A model generated the notes under the pieces. That model saw nothing but the letters and a program-made list of their open reading frames with translations. It did not search any database and was not told where the DNA came from. Positions 8,601 through 17,469 of a stretch of 64,000 bases of DNA are shown here, piece after piece. The DNA is taken from contig NZ_CP073581.1 in NCBI RefSeq assembly GCF_018200035.1, positions 3,158,501 through 3,222,500 of the forward strand. Direction: 5' to 3'. Positions within the stretch are counted from its first letter, which is position 1, and each line of letters opens with the position of its first letter. Position numbers and translations under genes: made by a program. The stretch is from Sulfitobacter albidus. Lineage in GTDB: Bacteria > Pseudomonadota > Alphaproteobacteria > Rhodobacterales > Rhodobacteraceae.

Positions 8601-9686
8601 ATGACACGATCCATTTTTACCGCAGCCGCAGTCGCGACACTGATCGCGGGTGCCGCAACAGCCGACGAGGTGCGCGTTTACAACTGGTCCGACTATATCG
8701 ACGAGGACCTGCTGGCCAAATTCGAAGAAGAGACCGGGATCGAGCTGATCTATGATGTCTTTGACAGTAACGAAGTGCTTGAAACCAAGATGTTGGCCGG
8801 TGGATCCGGCTATGACGTCGTGGTGCCCACCGGCACGTTCCTGCAACGCCAGATCACCGCGGGCGCATTCCAGAAACTTGATATGTCGAAATTGCCGAAC
8901 ATGGAAAACATGTGGGACGTCGTCGAAAGCCGGACCGAGCAGTACGACCCCGACAACGCCTATTCGATCAACTACATGTGGGGCACCACCGGCATCGGTG
9001 TGAACGTCGGCAAAGTGCAGGAGATCCTGGGCGAAGACGCGCCCATCGATTCGCTTGAGCTGGTGTTGAACCCCGACAACATGTCGAAGCTTGCCGATTG
9101 CGGTGTGCACTTCCTTGACGCACCCGCCGAGATGATCCCGATGGCGCTGAAATACATGGGCGAAGATCCCGACAGCCACGATCCCGAAAAGATCGAGGCG
9201 GCCGCCGACAAGCTGACCGAAGTGCGCCCCTACATTCAGAAGTTCCACAGCTCTGAATACATCAATGCGCTTGCGAACGGTGACATCTGCGTGGCCGTCG
9301 GATGGTCCGGTGACATCCTGCAAGCGCGTGACCGCGCGGCAGAGGCCGACAACGGCGTCGAGATTGCGTATAACGCCGCCAAGGAAGGCGCGCAGATGTG
9401 GTTTGACCAGATGGCCATCCCCGCAGACGCACCCAACCCCGAGGCCGCGCATGTCTTCCTGAACTTCATCATGGATGCGCAGAACATGGCGGCGGCGTCG
9501 AACTACGTCTACTACGCCAACGGCAACGAGGCGAGCCAGGAGTTTTTGGTTGAGGACGTGATCGAAGATCCGGCGATCTATCCGGATGCGGCAACGCTGG
9601 ACAACCTGTTCACCACCACGCCCTATCCGCCAAAGGTACAGCGCGTCGTGACCCGCGCCTGGACCCGCGTGAAATCCGGTACCTGA
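8601..9686 (+). CDS. potF: Putrescine/polyamine-binding periplasmic protein, PotF-like
   Basis: This is the substrate-binding component of the second polyamine importer. ATG at 8601 was chosen over an upstream in-frame start because it follows GGGAG and opens directly into a signal peptide (MTRSIFTAAAVATLIAGAAT, cleavage before ADEV). The mature part begins EVRVYNWSDYIDEDLLAKFE, a hallmark of PotF/PotD proteins, and KMLAGGSGYDVVVPTGTFL follows. The protein has 361 residues. It heads the plus-strand operon with potG-, potH- and potI-like genes, and a terminator-like hairpin follows immediately after its stop. Confidence 0.9.
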   Translation: MTRSIFTAAAVATLIAGAATADEVRVYNWSDYIDEDLLAKFEEETGIELIYDVFDSNEVLETKMLAGGSGYDVVVPTGTFLQRQITAGAFQKLDMSKLPNMENMWDVVESRTEQYDPDNAYSINYMWGTTGIGVNVGKVQEILGEDAPIDSLELVLNPDNMSKLADCGVHFLDAPAEMIPMALKYMGEDPDSHDPEKIEAAADKLTEVRPYIQKFHSSEYINALANGDICVAVGWSGDILQARDRAAEADNGVEIAYNAAKEGAQMWFDQMAIPADAPNPEAAHVFLNFIMDAQNMAAASNYVYYANGNEASQEFLVEDVIEDPAIYPDAATLDNLFTTTPYPPKVQRVVTRAWTRVKSGT

Positions 9687-9697
9687 ATGTGCCCGTT

Positions 9698-9720
9698 GGG
9701 GCGGCACGCTGTGCCGCCCC
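9698..9720 (+). terminator. Terminator-like hairpin between potF-like and potG-like genes
   Basis: GGGGCGGCAC (9698-9707) pairs perfectly with GTGCCGCCCC (9711-9720) over a 3-base loop, and TTCCTTTT follows. This looks like a partial intrinsic terminator that lowers expression of the ATPase and permeases relative to the binding protein. It also argues that translation of potG begins downstream of it. Confidence 0.6.
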
Positions 9721-9743
9721 TTCCTTTTGCAGAAAGTCCGCCG

Positions 9744-10871
9744 TTGAGCACTGACGTCTTTTCCCCCTGGACCGATCCGAACGAAAAACCGCTGATCCGC
9801 TTTCGTGGCGTGACCAAGCGTTTTGGTGATTTCGTTGCCATCGATAACCTGACGCTGGACATTTACGAGCGGGAATTCTTTGCGCTGCTTGGCCCGTCGG
9901 GCTGTGGCAAGACCACGATGATGCGGATGCTCGCCGGGTTTGAGACGGTCAGCGACGGCAGTATCGAACTTGCCGGCAAGGACATTGCCGACGTGCCACC
10001 CAACCAACGCGCGGTGAACATGATGTTCCAAAGCTACGCGCTGTTCCCGCATCTGAGTGTTTGGGACAACATCGCCTTTGGCCTCAAACGCGACCGCATG
10101 GAAAAGGCCGCATTGAATGCCCGCGTGGATGAGATGCTGAAACTCACGCGACTTGAGAAATTTGCCAAACGCAAGCCGCACCAGATTTCCGGCGGCCAGC
10201 GGCAGCGCGTAGCGCTTGCCCGCAGCCTCGCCAAGGCGCCAAAGCTGCTGCTGCTCGACGAGCCGCTTGGCGCGCTCGATAAAAAGCTGCGGCAGGACAC
10301 GCAGTTCGAACTGATGGATATTCAGGAAAAGACCGGAACGACCTTTGTCATTGTGACCCACGATCAGGAAGAAGCGATGACCGTCGCCTCCCGCGTGGCG
10401 GTGATGGACGAGGGGCGGCTGATGCAGGTCGCCACCCCGGCCGACATTTATGAAACCCCTGACAGTGTCTATGTTGCCGATTTCATCGGTGACGTAAACA
10501 TTATCCAGGGTACGGCAAAGCCTGCGGGCGAAGGGGCGTATTTCGTTGATTGGGCTGTCAATCAGCCGCCGCTGCTGGCCACGTCGGAACGTCCTTTCAC
10601 CGAAGGGCAGGAATGCCACCTTGCCATCCGCCCCGAAAAGATCGCGATTTCAAAAGAGAAACCCGCCGAGGCGGAGAATGCCGTGACCGGCAAAGTGCTC
10701 GACATCGCGTATCTGGGAAATCTGTCGACCTACCATGTCGAACTTGAGGGCGGGCAGATCATCAAGGCGCAGACCGCCAATACCCGCCGCATCGCGCGGC
10801 GTGACATCACGTGGGAAGATCCCGTTTGGGTGAAATGGAGCAAGACCGCCGGCGTCTTGCTGGCCGAATGA
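9744..10871 (+). CDS. potG: Putrescine/polyamine ABC transporter ATP-binding protein, PotG-like
   Basis: ATPase of the second importer: Walker A LLGPSGCGKTTMMRMLAG, Q-loop MFQSYALFPHLSV, signature ISGGQRQRVALARSL, Walker B LLLLDEPLGALD and switch VTHDQEEAM, then a TOBE-like C-terminal domain (LAIRPEKIAI). The frame is open from 9687, but that would put the hairpin 9698-9720 in the coding region. TTG at 9744, opening LSTDVFSPWTDPNEKPLIRF, fits PotG N-termini better, giving 375 residues. Only 13 bases separate it from the potH-like gene. Confidence 0.87.
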   Translation: MSTDVFSPWTDPNEKPLIRFRGVTKRFGDFVAIDNLTLDIYEREFFALLGPSGCGKTTMMRMLAGFETVSDGSIELAGKDIADVPPNQRAVNMMFQSYALFPHLSVWDNIAFGLKRDRMEKAALNARVDEMLKLTRLEKFAKRKPHQISGGQRQRVALARSLAKAPKLLLLDEPLGALDKKLRQDTQFELMDIQEKTGTTFVIVTHDQEEAMTVASRVAVMDEGRLMQVATPADIYETPDSVYVADFIGDVNIIQGTAKPAGEGAYFVDWAVNQPPLLATSERPFTEGQECHLAIRPEKIAISKEKPAEAENAVTGKVLDIAYLGNLSTYHVELEGGQIIKAQTANTRRIARRDITWEDPVWVKWSKTAGVLLAE

Positions 10872-10884
10872 GCGGACCGCGCTG

Positions 10885-11760
10885 ATGCGCCGCTTTGTCC
10901 TGATCGCGGTCCCCTATGCGTGGCTGCTGGCGCTGTTTCTGGTGCCGTTCCTGATCGTATTCAAGATTTCACTGTCGGATATTGCCCTGTCGATTCCGCC
11001 CTATACGCCGACGCTCAAGGACGGGGTGGCGGCGCTGATCCAGGGGCTGGATTTTGAGAATTTCTGGTTCCTGACCACGGACGATCTCTATTACAAAGCC
11101 TACGCCAGCAGCCTGAAAATTGCACTGATCTCGACCGCGCTGACGCTATTGGTGGGGTATCCTATCGCCTACGGCATGGCCCGCGCCCCATCGGAATGGC
11201 GCGCGACGCTGATGATGCTGGTGATTCTGCCGTTCTGGACATCATTTCTGATACGCGTCTATGCGTGGATGGGAATCCTCAGTAACGAGGGGCTGCTCAA
11301 CCAATTGTTGATCGCCATGGGGCTGATCGATGCGCCGCTCACGATCCTGAACACCAACACCGCGGTCTATATCGGTATCGTCTATACCTACCTGCCGTTC
11401 ATGATCTTGCCGATCTACGCCACACTGGAGCGGATGGATGATAGCCTGATCGAGGCCGCCGAAGACTTGGGCTGCTCGCGCCTGTCAGCGTTTTGGCTGG
11501 TGACCGTGCCCCTGTCACGCAGCGGCATCATCGCCGGATCGTTTCTGGTGTTCATTCCCGCGCTGGGCGAATTCGTCATTCCCTCGCTGCTGGGCGGATC
11601 CGGTACGCTGATGATCGGTAAAGTGCTTTTCGAGGAGTTCTTTAACAACCGGGATTGGCCAGTGGCTTCCGCCGTGGCGGTGATCCTGCTGCTGATACTG
11701 ATCATTCCCATCGTGCTGTTCCAGCGGAACCAGCAAAAGCAGGCGGAGGCGGGCGCATGA
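10885..11760 (+). CDS. potH: Polyamine ABC transporter permease, PotH-like
   Basis: Inner-membrane permease of 291 residues with about six hydrophobic segments, beginning VLIAVPYAWLLALFLVPFL. It carries the EAA-type coupling loop EAAEDLGCSRLSAFWLVTVP and the family signature PFWTSFLIRVYAWMGIL found in PotH/PotB proteins. It lacks the long periplasmic insert of the other operon's PotB-like protein. Its stop overlaps the potI-like start (ATGA at 11757-11760), so the two are probably translationally coupled. Confidence 0.9.
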   Translation: MRRFVLIAVPYAWLLALFLVPFLIVFKISLSDIALSIPPYTPTLKDGVAALIQGLDFENFWFLTTDDLYYKAYASSLKIALISTALTLLVGYPIAYGMARAPSEWRATLMMLVILPFWTSFLIRVYAWMGILSNEGLLNQLLIAMGLIDAPLTILNTNTAVYIGIVYTYLPFMILPIYATLERMDDSLIEAAEDLGCSRLSAFWLVTVPLSRSGIIAGSFLVFIPALGEFVIPSLLGGSGTLMIGKVLFEEFFNNRDWPVASAVAVILLLILIIPIVLFQRNQQKQAEAGA

Positions 11761-12578
11761 AACGGCTCTCGGCCTTTAACGTGACATCGCTGACGCTCGG
11801 CTTTGCGTTTCTTTACCTGCCGATGATTCTGCTGGTGATCTACAGCTTCAATGAATCCCGTCTTGTGACCGTCTGGGCCGGGTTTTCGACCAAATGGTAC
11901 GGAGAGCTTTTGCGGGACGAGGCGTTTCTTGATGCCGCCTATGTCACGCTGCAAGTAGCTGTTGTGTCTTCGACCATCGCAACCGTGTTGGGGACGATGG
12001 CGGCATATGTGCTGGTCAACGCGGGGCGGTTTTTCGGGCGCACCCTGTTCTCCGGCATGATTTATGCGCCCTTGGTGATGCCCGAAGTCATCACGGGCCT
12101 GTCCCTGCTTTTGCTCTTTATCGGGATCGGGCTGGACCGGGGCGTGCTGACAATCGTGCTCGCCCACACGACGTTTTCGATGTGCTATGTCTCGGTTGTG
12201 GTGTCCTCGCGACTGGTCAGCTTTGACCGGTCGCTGGAGGAAGCAGCGTTAGATCTGGGCTGTAACCGGCTCGACGCCTTCCGGCTTGTGACCCTGCCGA
12301 TCATCGCACCCGCGGTCATCTCGGGCTGGCTTCTGGCGTTCACACTGTCGCTTGACGATCTGGTGATCGCAAGCTTTGTCTCCGGCCCGTCGTCGACCAC
12401 GCTGCCGATCAAGATCTGGAGCTCGGTCCGGCTGGGGGTCACGCCCGAAATCAACGCACTGTCGACGTTGATGATCGCGATCGTCACGGTGGGGGTCATC
12501 ACCGCCTCGCTGATCTCGAAACGCGGCGCGGCGCGGGCACAGGCTGATGCACAGGCGGCGGATCGCGCCACCGGATGA
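11757..12578 (+). CDS. potI: Polyamine ABC transporter permease, PotI-like
   Basis: The second permease half of the PotFGHI-type importer, 273 residues from the ATG overlapping the previous stop. Six hydrophobic helices begin with LGFAFLYLPMILLVIYSFNE, and the coupling loop is EEAALDLGCNRLDAFRLVT. The DDLVIASFVSGP stretch is common to PotI/PotC proteins. An in-frame start about 100 bases upstream would lie inside potH and is not needed. The stop overlaps the FAD oxidoreductase start by 4 bases. Confidence 0.9.
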   Translation: MKRLSAFNVTSLTLGFAFLYLPMILLVIYSFNESRLVTVWAGFSTKWYGELLRDEAFLDAAYVTLQVAVVSSTIATVLGTMAAYVLVNAGRFFGRTLFSGMIYAPLVMPEVITGLSLLLLFIGIGLDRGVLTIVLAHTTFSMCYVSVVVSSRLVSFDRSLEEAALDLGCNRLDAFRLVTLPIIAPAVISGWLLAFTLSLDDLVIASFVSGPSSTTLPIKIWSSVRLGVTPEINALSTLMIAIVTVGVITASLISKRGAARAQADAQAADRATG

Positions 12579-13903
12579 AGCGGGTCTTTTCCCAGTATGC
12601 CTATGGCGATGGCCCCCGCGCGGGGTGCTGGTGGGATGCGACGCGGCAGGCGCCGGGCCATGCGCCTTTTACCGGACCTGCACGTACGGATGTGGCCATC
12701 ATCGGCGCCGGTTTCACGGGGCTGATGGCGGCGTTGCATCTGGCGCAGGCCGGGATCAGCGTGCGTGTTCTGGACGCACAACGCGTCGGCTGGGGGGCGT
12801 CGGGGCGCAATGGCGGGTTTTGCTGTCTGGGCGGTGGCATGGCGTCGGATGCGGCGCTGGACAGGCGTTTTGGCAAATCTGGCCGGATCGACTGGCGCCG
12901 GACCGAGCTTGCGGCGATCAAGACCGTGGAAGCCACCGTGAGGACATTGGACCTCGAAGTGGACCGGCATTCGAATGGAGAAACCTGCCTTGCGCACCGG
13001 CCTCGCGATTTTGAGGAGCTGCGCGTGGAAGCCGACAAACTGGCAGAGAACTATGGCGTGGACCACGAGTTGATCGGGCCGGACGCTTTGCGCCAGGCGG
13101 GCATGGCAGGCCCCTTTCACGGAGGGCTGACAATCGGCGCCGGCTTTGGGCTGAATCCGCGCAAGTATTTGCTGGGCCTCGCCGCAGCAGCGGAGCAGCA
13201 TGGTGCGCGATTGCACGATCAAAGTCAGGTGACGGCGCTGGTGCGCGCCAATGATTGTTGGCGGCTGACCCTGAACCACAGCACTCTTCAGGCCGACCGC
13301 GTAATCGTCGCGACGAATGGCTACGGCTCGGATGATTTGCCGCCTTGGTTGGGCGCACGTTACTTGCCAAGCCAATCGAATGTAATCGTCACGCGGCCCC
13401 TGACCGATGACGAGATTGTCGCCCAAGGCTGGACAACAGACCAAATGGCTTATGACAGCCGGAATCTGCTGCACTACTTCCGCCTGATGCCGGATCGCCG
13501 GTTTCTGTTCGGGATGCGCGGAGGCCTGCAAAGCGGTTCTGCCGCCGAGGCGCGTTCGCAAGCCCGCATCCGCCGCGACTTTGCGCAGATGTTTCCCGCC
13601 TGGCGGGGGGTTGAGATCACGCATGGATGGTCTGGCATGGTTTCCATTGCGCGAGATCTGCTGCCATTTGTCGGTGCGGTTCCGGATGCACCGGGGATCT
13701 TTGCGGGCCTGTGCTATCACGGAAACGGCGTGGCGATGGGTAGCCACGCGGGTACGCTGCTGGCCGATCTTGTGCGTGGCAAACAGCCTGACCGCGCCTA
13801 CCCGGAGGCGCTACGCCAGCCGCTTAGACGATTTCCGTTCGGGCGCTTCCGACGGGTCGTCATGCCCTTCGCCTACGCGGGTTATGCGCTGGCGGATCTC
13901 TAG
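12575..13903 (+). CDS. FAD-dependent amine oxidoreductase, PuuB/gamma-glutamylputrescine oxidase-like
   Basis: A DAO-family flavoenzyme of 442 residues. The dinucleotide-binding motif VAIIGAGFTGLMAALHLAQA is near residue 35, and GWGASGRNGGFCCLGGG is the flavin-contact region typical of PuuB-like oxidases. It ends the polyamine importer operon (4-base overlap with potI), so oxidation of imported putrescine or a derivative is the likely role. The glutamylating ligase PuuA is not in the window, so the substrate could be a free amine or an amino acid. It ends 4 bases into the convergent flgD. Confidence 0.82.
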   Translation: MKRVFSQYAYGDGPRAGCWWDATRQAPGHAPFTGPARTDVAIIGAGFTGLMAALHLAQAGISVRVLDAQRVGWGASGRNGGFCCLGGGMASDAALDRRFGKSGRIDWRRTELAAIKTVEATVRTLDLEVDRHSNGETCLAHRPRDFEELRVEADKLAENYGVDHELIGPDALRQAGMAGPFHGGLTIGAGFGLNPRKYLLGLAAAAEQHGARLHDQSQVTALVRANDCWRLTLNHSTLQADRVIVATNGYGSDDLPPWLGARYLPSQSNVIVTRPLTDDEIVAQGWTTDQMAYDSRNLLHYFRLMPDRRFLFGMRGGLQSGSAAEARSQARIRRDFAQMFPAWRGVEITHGWSGMVSIARDLLPFVGAVPDAPGIFAGLCYHGNGVAMGSHAGTLLADLVRGKQPDRAYPEALRQPLRRFPFGRFRRVVMPFAYAGYALADL

Positions 13904-14571
13904 GATGCTTCGCGAAGGGCCGTGATGCTTTCGGCTGTCGTTTCGCTTCCCCCGGCAAAGACAACGATGCCTTGGGTGCCCTCGGTGCGCAATTCCGTCA
14001 CGCGGGCATAGCTGGCGGCGAGGGCGGTCGGAAGCGGCTCACCTGCGGCGTCGATCGATTCGACTTCGAACCGATAAAGGCCCGCTGGAACGGGTGTGCC
14101 ATCGGCACCAACGCCTGCCCATTGTACCGCCGGCGCGCCAGTCGGCAAAAGGCGCCTGTCGACGAGGGTACCGCCGGAGTCGTAGACATTCAGGGTCGCC
14201 TCAGTCGCGTTTGGAGGTGTTTCAGTCAGAACCGTCAGGGGGCTGCCGTCGAACAGTACGGGTTGCGTCGTGCGTGCTTCCATTCCGATCCAACCGGAAA
14301 GCTGGGCAATCGTCCCGCCCCCGAGAGAAGCGGCAAGCGCACTCAGCAGATCATTCGACAACACTTGCTGCTCGACCATGGAAAACTGGGCAAGCTGTGC
14401 GGCGTATTCCGAACTGTCCAGTGGCTCCAGCGGGTCCTGGTATTCTGCTTGTGTCGTCAACATTTTGATGAACGTTTCAAAGTCTGAGGATAGAACGGCC
14501 TTGGTCTGGGGGGCGGTTGCTGCGGCACCCGCGATGCCGCCGCTGCCTAATCCGGTGATAAGATCTGTCAT
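13900..14571 (-). CDS. flgD: Flagellar hook-capping protein FlgD
   Basis: FlgD caps the growing hook and guides FlgE assembly. The N-terminal signature is clear: DFETFIKMLTTQAEYQDPLE and SSEYAAQLAQFSMVEQQ, the family's F-x-LL-TQL-x-QDPL and E-Q-x-QFS-x-VEQ pattern. The C-terminal half has the FlgD Ig/tudor-like region with VQWAGVGADGTPVPAGLYRF. At 223 residues it is of normal size. It follows fliK by 9 bases in a minus-strand pair, so hook length control and capping are made together. Confidence 0.93.
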   Translation of the reverse strand: MTDLITGLGSGGIAGAAATAPQTKAVLSSDFETFIKMLTTQAEYQDPLEPLDSSEYAAQLAQFSMVEQQVLSNDLLSALAASLGGGTIAQLSGWIGMEARTTQPVLFDGSPLTVLTETPPNATEATLNVYDSGGTLVDRRLLPTGAPAVQWAGVGADGTPVPAGLYRFEVESIDAAGEPLPTALAASYARVTELRTEGTQGIVVFAGGSETTAESITALREAS

Positions 14572-14580
14572 GGGTGTTCC

Positions 14581-16665
14581 TTACAATCTGATATCAACGC
14601 CGCCGGAGTCATCGGCGATCAATGAGATTTGGGGCGTGGGCTGCTCTATCGCCTCAGTCGGTTCTCCGCCGGAAGGCCCACGCTCGCGTGCGGAGGACTC
14701 CCCACGGTCTGTGGTGCTGCCCTGCCCAAAACTGAAGCTGATTGTATCGTAACCTATCTGGCGGAAGTTCTGCCCAAGCTGGTCGATGTGGCGGCGCATC
14801 AGATCCAGGGTTTCGGGCCGCTCCGCAAGGATGTGTACGACGATCCCGCGCTCGTCGGTTGCGACCGACATGCGCAGGCGGCCAAGCTCTTCTGGCGCAA
14901 GCGCGATCTCGACCGGTCGATGTGAAGCCTGCGGCGCTGCTTCGGCAATTTGGCGCAGTGTGTGCTGTGGCAGGTCAGTGCGCGCGGGCACTGATTGCGC
15001 TGGCGCCTGGTTTTGCAAAGCGCGCGGCGCGTCCCATGCCAGATCAATCTGGGTATCCGCCACAGGGGTCAGTATCGGGTCTGATTGGATAGCCAGTCCG
15101 GGTGCGCCCGAGATAGTATTTGGCAAGGTTTGTCCGGATGCAGGGGAAAAGGAATAGGGCTGTCGCAGCCCCTGGGACCCACCCCATTGGCGTGGGGGAG
15201 CTTCCATTTGCATCGGTCTGGTCGTGTCACTGGTGCTTCGTGCCTGCGGAAACGCTTGTACCGGGATCCTGGCGGCCGACGTCAGGGAAACTGCGGCTGT
15301 TGCCGGATGCGTCATCGCATCCATCTTCGGGGTTGCCGGTGCGCCGGTTGCGGACGGGGGCGGTACAGATAAAGGATCCTTCACGGGCGCGCCCGCACCC
15401 TCTCGAGATATGGCTGGCGTTGTTTGCGTGCTCGTCCCGGAGACGTGTCGAAGATCGCGCTGCTGAGTTGCAAGAGTCTTTCCATTGCCCGCCATCCCTG
15501 CCGCAATGCCGATCGGTCCTGACGGCAATGTATTTGACCCTGCCAGTGAGGTTGCTTTGACCATGGAGCCATCCGGCTCATGTGAAAATCCAGTGGCGTG
15601 ACGCGCCAGATCAGGGGACCCGTACGACACATGGGGCACCGGGTTCGAGTGGTGCGGGGTGGCAGCGAGATCGGATTTTACGGGCTGGGTTGGATCAGCG
15701 GAGAATCCGCCCGCATTTCCCGTCCGGTCCTGCTTCGGGAGAGCCATCTGTGCAGCCCGTTGCGCAGCCGAAGGTGGTCCCGCATTCTCGGGGTGGGATT
15801 TGGATCCATTCGTGGGTTTCGCATCGGCAGCGGAATGCAGTTTCTGTACCAACTGCGATTCTTCGGGGGTGGGATGCCCAGCCGGTTCAGCTTGCTGCAT
15901 CAAAACGGTCTGCTCTGTTGCAGTCGGTTGGTTCACCGGGATTTGCGCGGAGGCCGTGGCGGTTATCCGTTTGTCGGCGATCGCTATCGGCGTGGGCGTT
16001 TCCCTCATTGCGGCTGTGGCATCTTGGGCATCAGCGTTGTCCACGGTGCCATGAATAGACGCCTTTGTTTCCCGGTCTTTGTCATTCCGTGCCGTGTCTG
16101 AGCCATGCTTTGCAACGCGAACCTCGGTGCCAGGATGCGAAGGCGGAGATGCTGCGTCGAAGAGAGCAGGATTTGGCGTGGATGCTTTCGCCGGTGTTGT
16201 CATGACACCTGTGTCCGGGGTGGTTGCCTGGCGGAGGATCAGCGATTCTGACGCCTTTGAACTTGGTTGTGCGGTGTCAGGCAGCTGTTCCGCTGCTCGC
16301 CGCGAAGTTTGCGGTGGTGCAGCTGAATGTGCTGGAGTCTGTGCATGCGGAGCCAAACGCGTTGGCAACTCACTTTCCGAGGCTGAATGGAGCGTCTTTG
16401 CATCCGCTGTAGCCTCAGGATCATTGGTATCTGCCTTTGGAGCAGCCTCCGTTTCAGGCGGATCGCTGGGAGGTCTCGCCAAGGCGTCCTCTGCCCCTAC
16501 CCCGGAAGGGCCGGGGAGTGGTTTTTGCAGATCTGAAAGCACGGCGGCGAAATTGGCTTTTGGGCCCTTCGCATCGGAAAAACCTGATGCTGACGTCGGC
16601 AACCTGCCGGAATCGACTGGATCGAATTGGCCCGACATTACTGGAAACTGGGAAACTTGTGTCAT
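14581..16665 (-). CDS. fliK: Flagellar hook-length control protein FliK
   Basis: FliK measures hook length and triggers the export switch through FlhB. The first 540 or so residues are low-complexity, rich in Pro, Ala, Ser, Thr and Gln, as expected for the flexible ruler. The C-terminal Flg_hook domain (about 575-650) is recognisable from VEIALAPEELGRLRMSVATD and ERPETLDLMRRHIDQLGQNF. At 694 residues it is longer than the enteric protein but usual for alphaproteobacteria. The poor conservation of the first part means only the C-terminus supports the call. Confidence 0.88.
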   Translation of the reverse strand: MTQVSQFPVMSGQFDPVDSGRLPTSASGFSDAKGPKANFAAVLSDLQKPLPGPSGVGAEDALARPPSDPPETEAAPKADTNDPEATADAKTLHSASESELPTRLAPHAQTPAHSAAPPQTSRRAAEQLPDTAQPSSKASESLILRQATTPDTGVMTTPAKASTPNPALFDAASPPSHPGTEVRVAKHGSDTARNDKDRETKASIHGTVDNADAQDATAAMRETPTPIAIADKRITATASAQIPVNQPTATEQTVLMQQAEPAGHPTPEESQLVQKLHSAADAKPTNGSKSHPENAGPPSAAQRAAQMALPKQDRTGNAGGFSADPTQPVKSDLAATPHHSNPVPHVSYGSPDLARHATGFSHEPDGSMVKATSLAGSNTLPSGPIGIAAGMAGNGKTLATQQRDLRHVSGTSTQTTPAISREGAGAPVKDPLSVPPPSATGAPATPKMDAMTHPATAAVSLTSAARIPVQAFPQARSTSDTTRPMQMEAPPRQWGGSQGLRQPYSFSPASGQTLPNTISGAPGLAIQSDPILTPVADTQIDLAWDAPRALQNQAPAQSVPARTDLPQHTLRQIAEAAPQASHRPVEIALAPEELGRLRMSVATDERGIVVHILAERPETLDLMRRHIDQLGQNFRQIGYDTISFSFGQGSTTDRGESSARERGPSGGEPTEAIEQPTPQISLIADDSGGVDIRL

Positions 16666-16718
16666 GAGGTGCCTTTCTGGACCCGCGGCAGGTGGCGTCA
16701 GATATGGCGCAACTATCC

Positions 16719-16733
16719 TTACGGGTTCTTTAC
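16719..16733. promoter_or_regulatory. Weak CtrA-like site between fliK and the flgJ-like gene
   Basis: TTAC-N7-TTAC in the 118-base divergent gap differs from TTAA-N7-TTAA at the last base of each half. It is listed because better boxes occur in four other flagellar gaps. Confidence 0.25.
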
Positions 16734-16783
16734 GGATTTACCCTCATGATCAAAAAGTTCATCGAATTTGAGGAGATCGCCCC

Positions 16784-17059
16784 GTGATACCGCCCCTGGA
16801 TCTGCCGCCACCCCGCCCACCCCATCAGACAGACAAACCACTGCTTGAGGCCGCGCGCGCGCTTGAGACGCAATTCCTTGCCGAGATGCTCAAGGCCGCT
16901 GGGCTTGGCAAGACCAGCAGTGAATTCGGCGGCGGGGTGGGCGAGGATCAATTCGGCTCGTTTCTGGTGACCGAACAGGCGCGCGCCATGGTGGACGCCG
17001 GGGGCATCGGCCTGGCGGAATCTCTTTTCGATGCGCTCAAGGACCAGCAGGATGGATGA
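16784..17059 (+). CDS. flgJ: Rod-binding protein, FlgJ N-terminal type (no muramidase domain)
   Basis: This 91-residue protein matches only the rod-binding half of FlgJ: ARALETQFLAEMLKAAG and FGSFLVTEQARAMVDAGGIG. It would help rod polymerisation in the periplasm. The glucosaminidase domain of enteric FlgJ is absent. The separate transglycosylase at 30494-31183 probably does the wall cutting, as SltF does in Rhodobacter sphaeroides. GTG start with AGGAG at 16771-16775. It overlaps the next gene by 8 bases. Confidence 0.85.
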   Translation: MIPPLDLPPPRPPHQTDKPLLEAARALETQFLAEMLKAAGLGKTSSEFGGGVGEDQFGSFLVTEQARAMVDAGGIGLAESLFDALKDQQDG

Positions 17060-17402
17060 TTTGTCGATGCTATACGAGCGGCTTGAGATGCTGATCGAGC
17101 GTGAACGTGCGTCGCTCCTGACTGGCGATCTGGACACGCTTGGGGCGCTGCTTTCCGAAAAGGAATTGCTTATCGCGGATGTTCTGCAGGGTTCCAATGG
17201 GCCGGAATTGCCAGGCCTTCTGCGGGATAAAATGCACCGCAACCAATTGCTGCTGAAAAGTGCGATGGAGGGGATTAATGCCGTCTCTGCCCGGCTGGCC
17301 GCCTTGCAGGAGGTCCGCGCGACACTCGGCACGTATGACGCTCACGGGCGCAAGGCAGGGGCCGCACCGCAACCTTTCGCCCGCATCGAACGGCGGGCTT
17401 GA
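17052..17402 (+). CDS. FlgN-like flagellar export chaperone (short helical protein)
   Basis: A 116-residue, mostly helical protein: MDDLSMLYERLEMLIERERA, then LLSEKELLIADVLQGS and a second long helix. The pattern and its place directly after the FlgJ-like gene and before flagellin fit FlgN, the chaperone for FlgK and FlgL, but similarity is weak because FlgN proteins are poorly conserved. The start at 17052 overlaps the previous gene by 8 bases; earlier in-frame starts would lie deeper in that gene. A basic C-terminal tail (PFARIERRA) is present. Confidence 0.6.
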   Translation: MDDLSMLYERLEMLIERERASLLTGDLDTLGALLSEKELLIADVLQGSNGPELPGLLRDKMHRNQLLLKSAMEGINAVSARLAALQEVRATLGTYDAHGRKAGAAPQPFARIERRA

Positions 17403-17454
17403 TGCTGATCCGGGATAAAGTTGAGACAAATGGGCTGCACAGAAGCTGACGCGT

Positions 17455-17469
17455 TTAAGGCCCTGTTAA
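17455..17469. promoter_or_regulatory. CtrA-type box (TTAA-N7-TTAA) upstream of flagellin
   Basis: TTAAGGCCCTGTTAA matches exactly the CtrA recognition pattern known from Caulobacter. It lies 170 bases upstream of the flagellin ATG in a 236-base gap (17403-17638). No convincing sigma-54 or sigma-28 elements were found in that gap. A short hairpin ACCGC/GCGGT (17580-17594) is in the leader. Confidence 0.55.

Noticed and set aside
8553..10619. Long open frame on the minus strand (688 codons) opposite potF and potG
   Set aside because: It is the complement of two well-recognised genes. Its translation is rich in His, Arg and Gly with no family pattern, as usual for antisense frames in GC-rich DNA.
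12185..13747. 520-codon minus-strand frame opposite potI and the FAD oxidase
   Set aside because: Shadow of real coding sequence; no signal, domain or ribosome site supports it.
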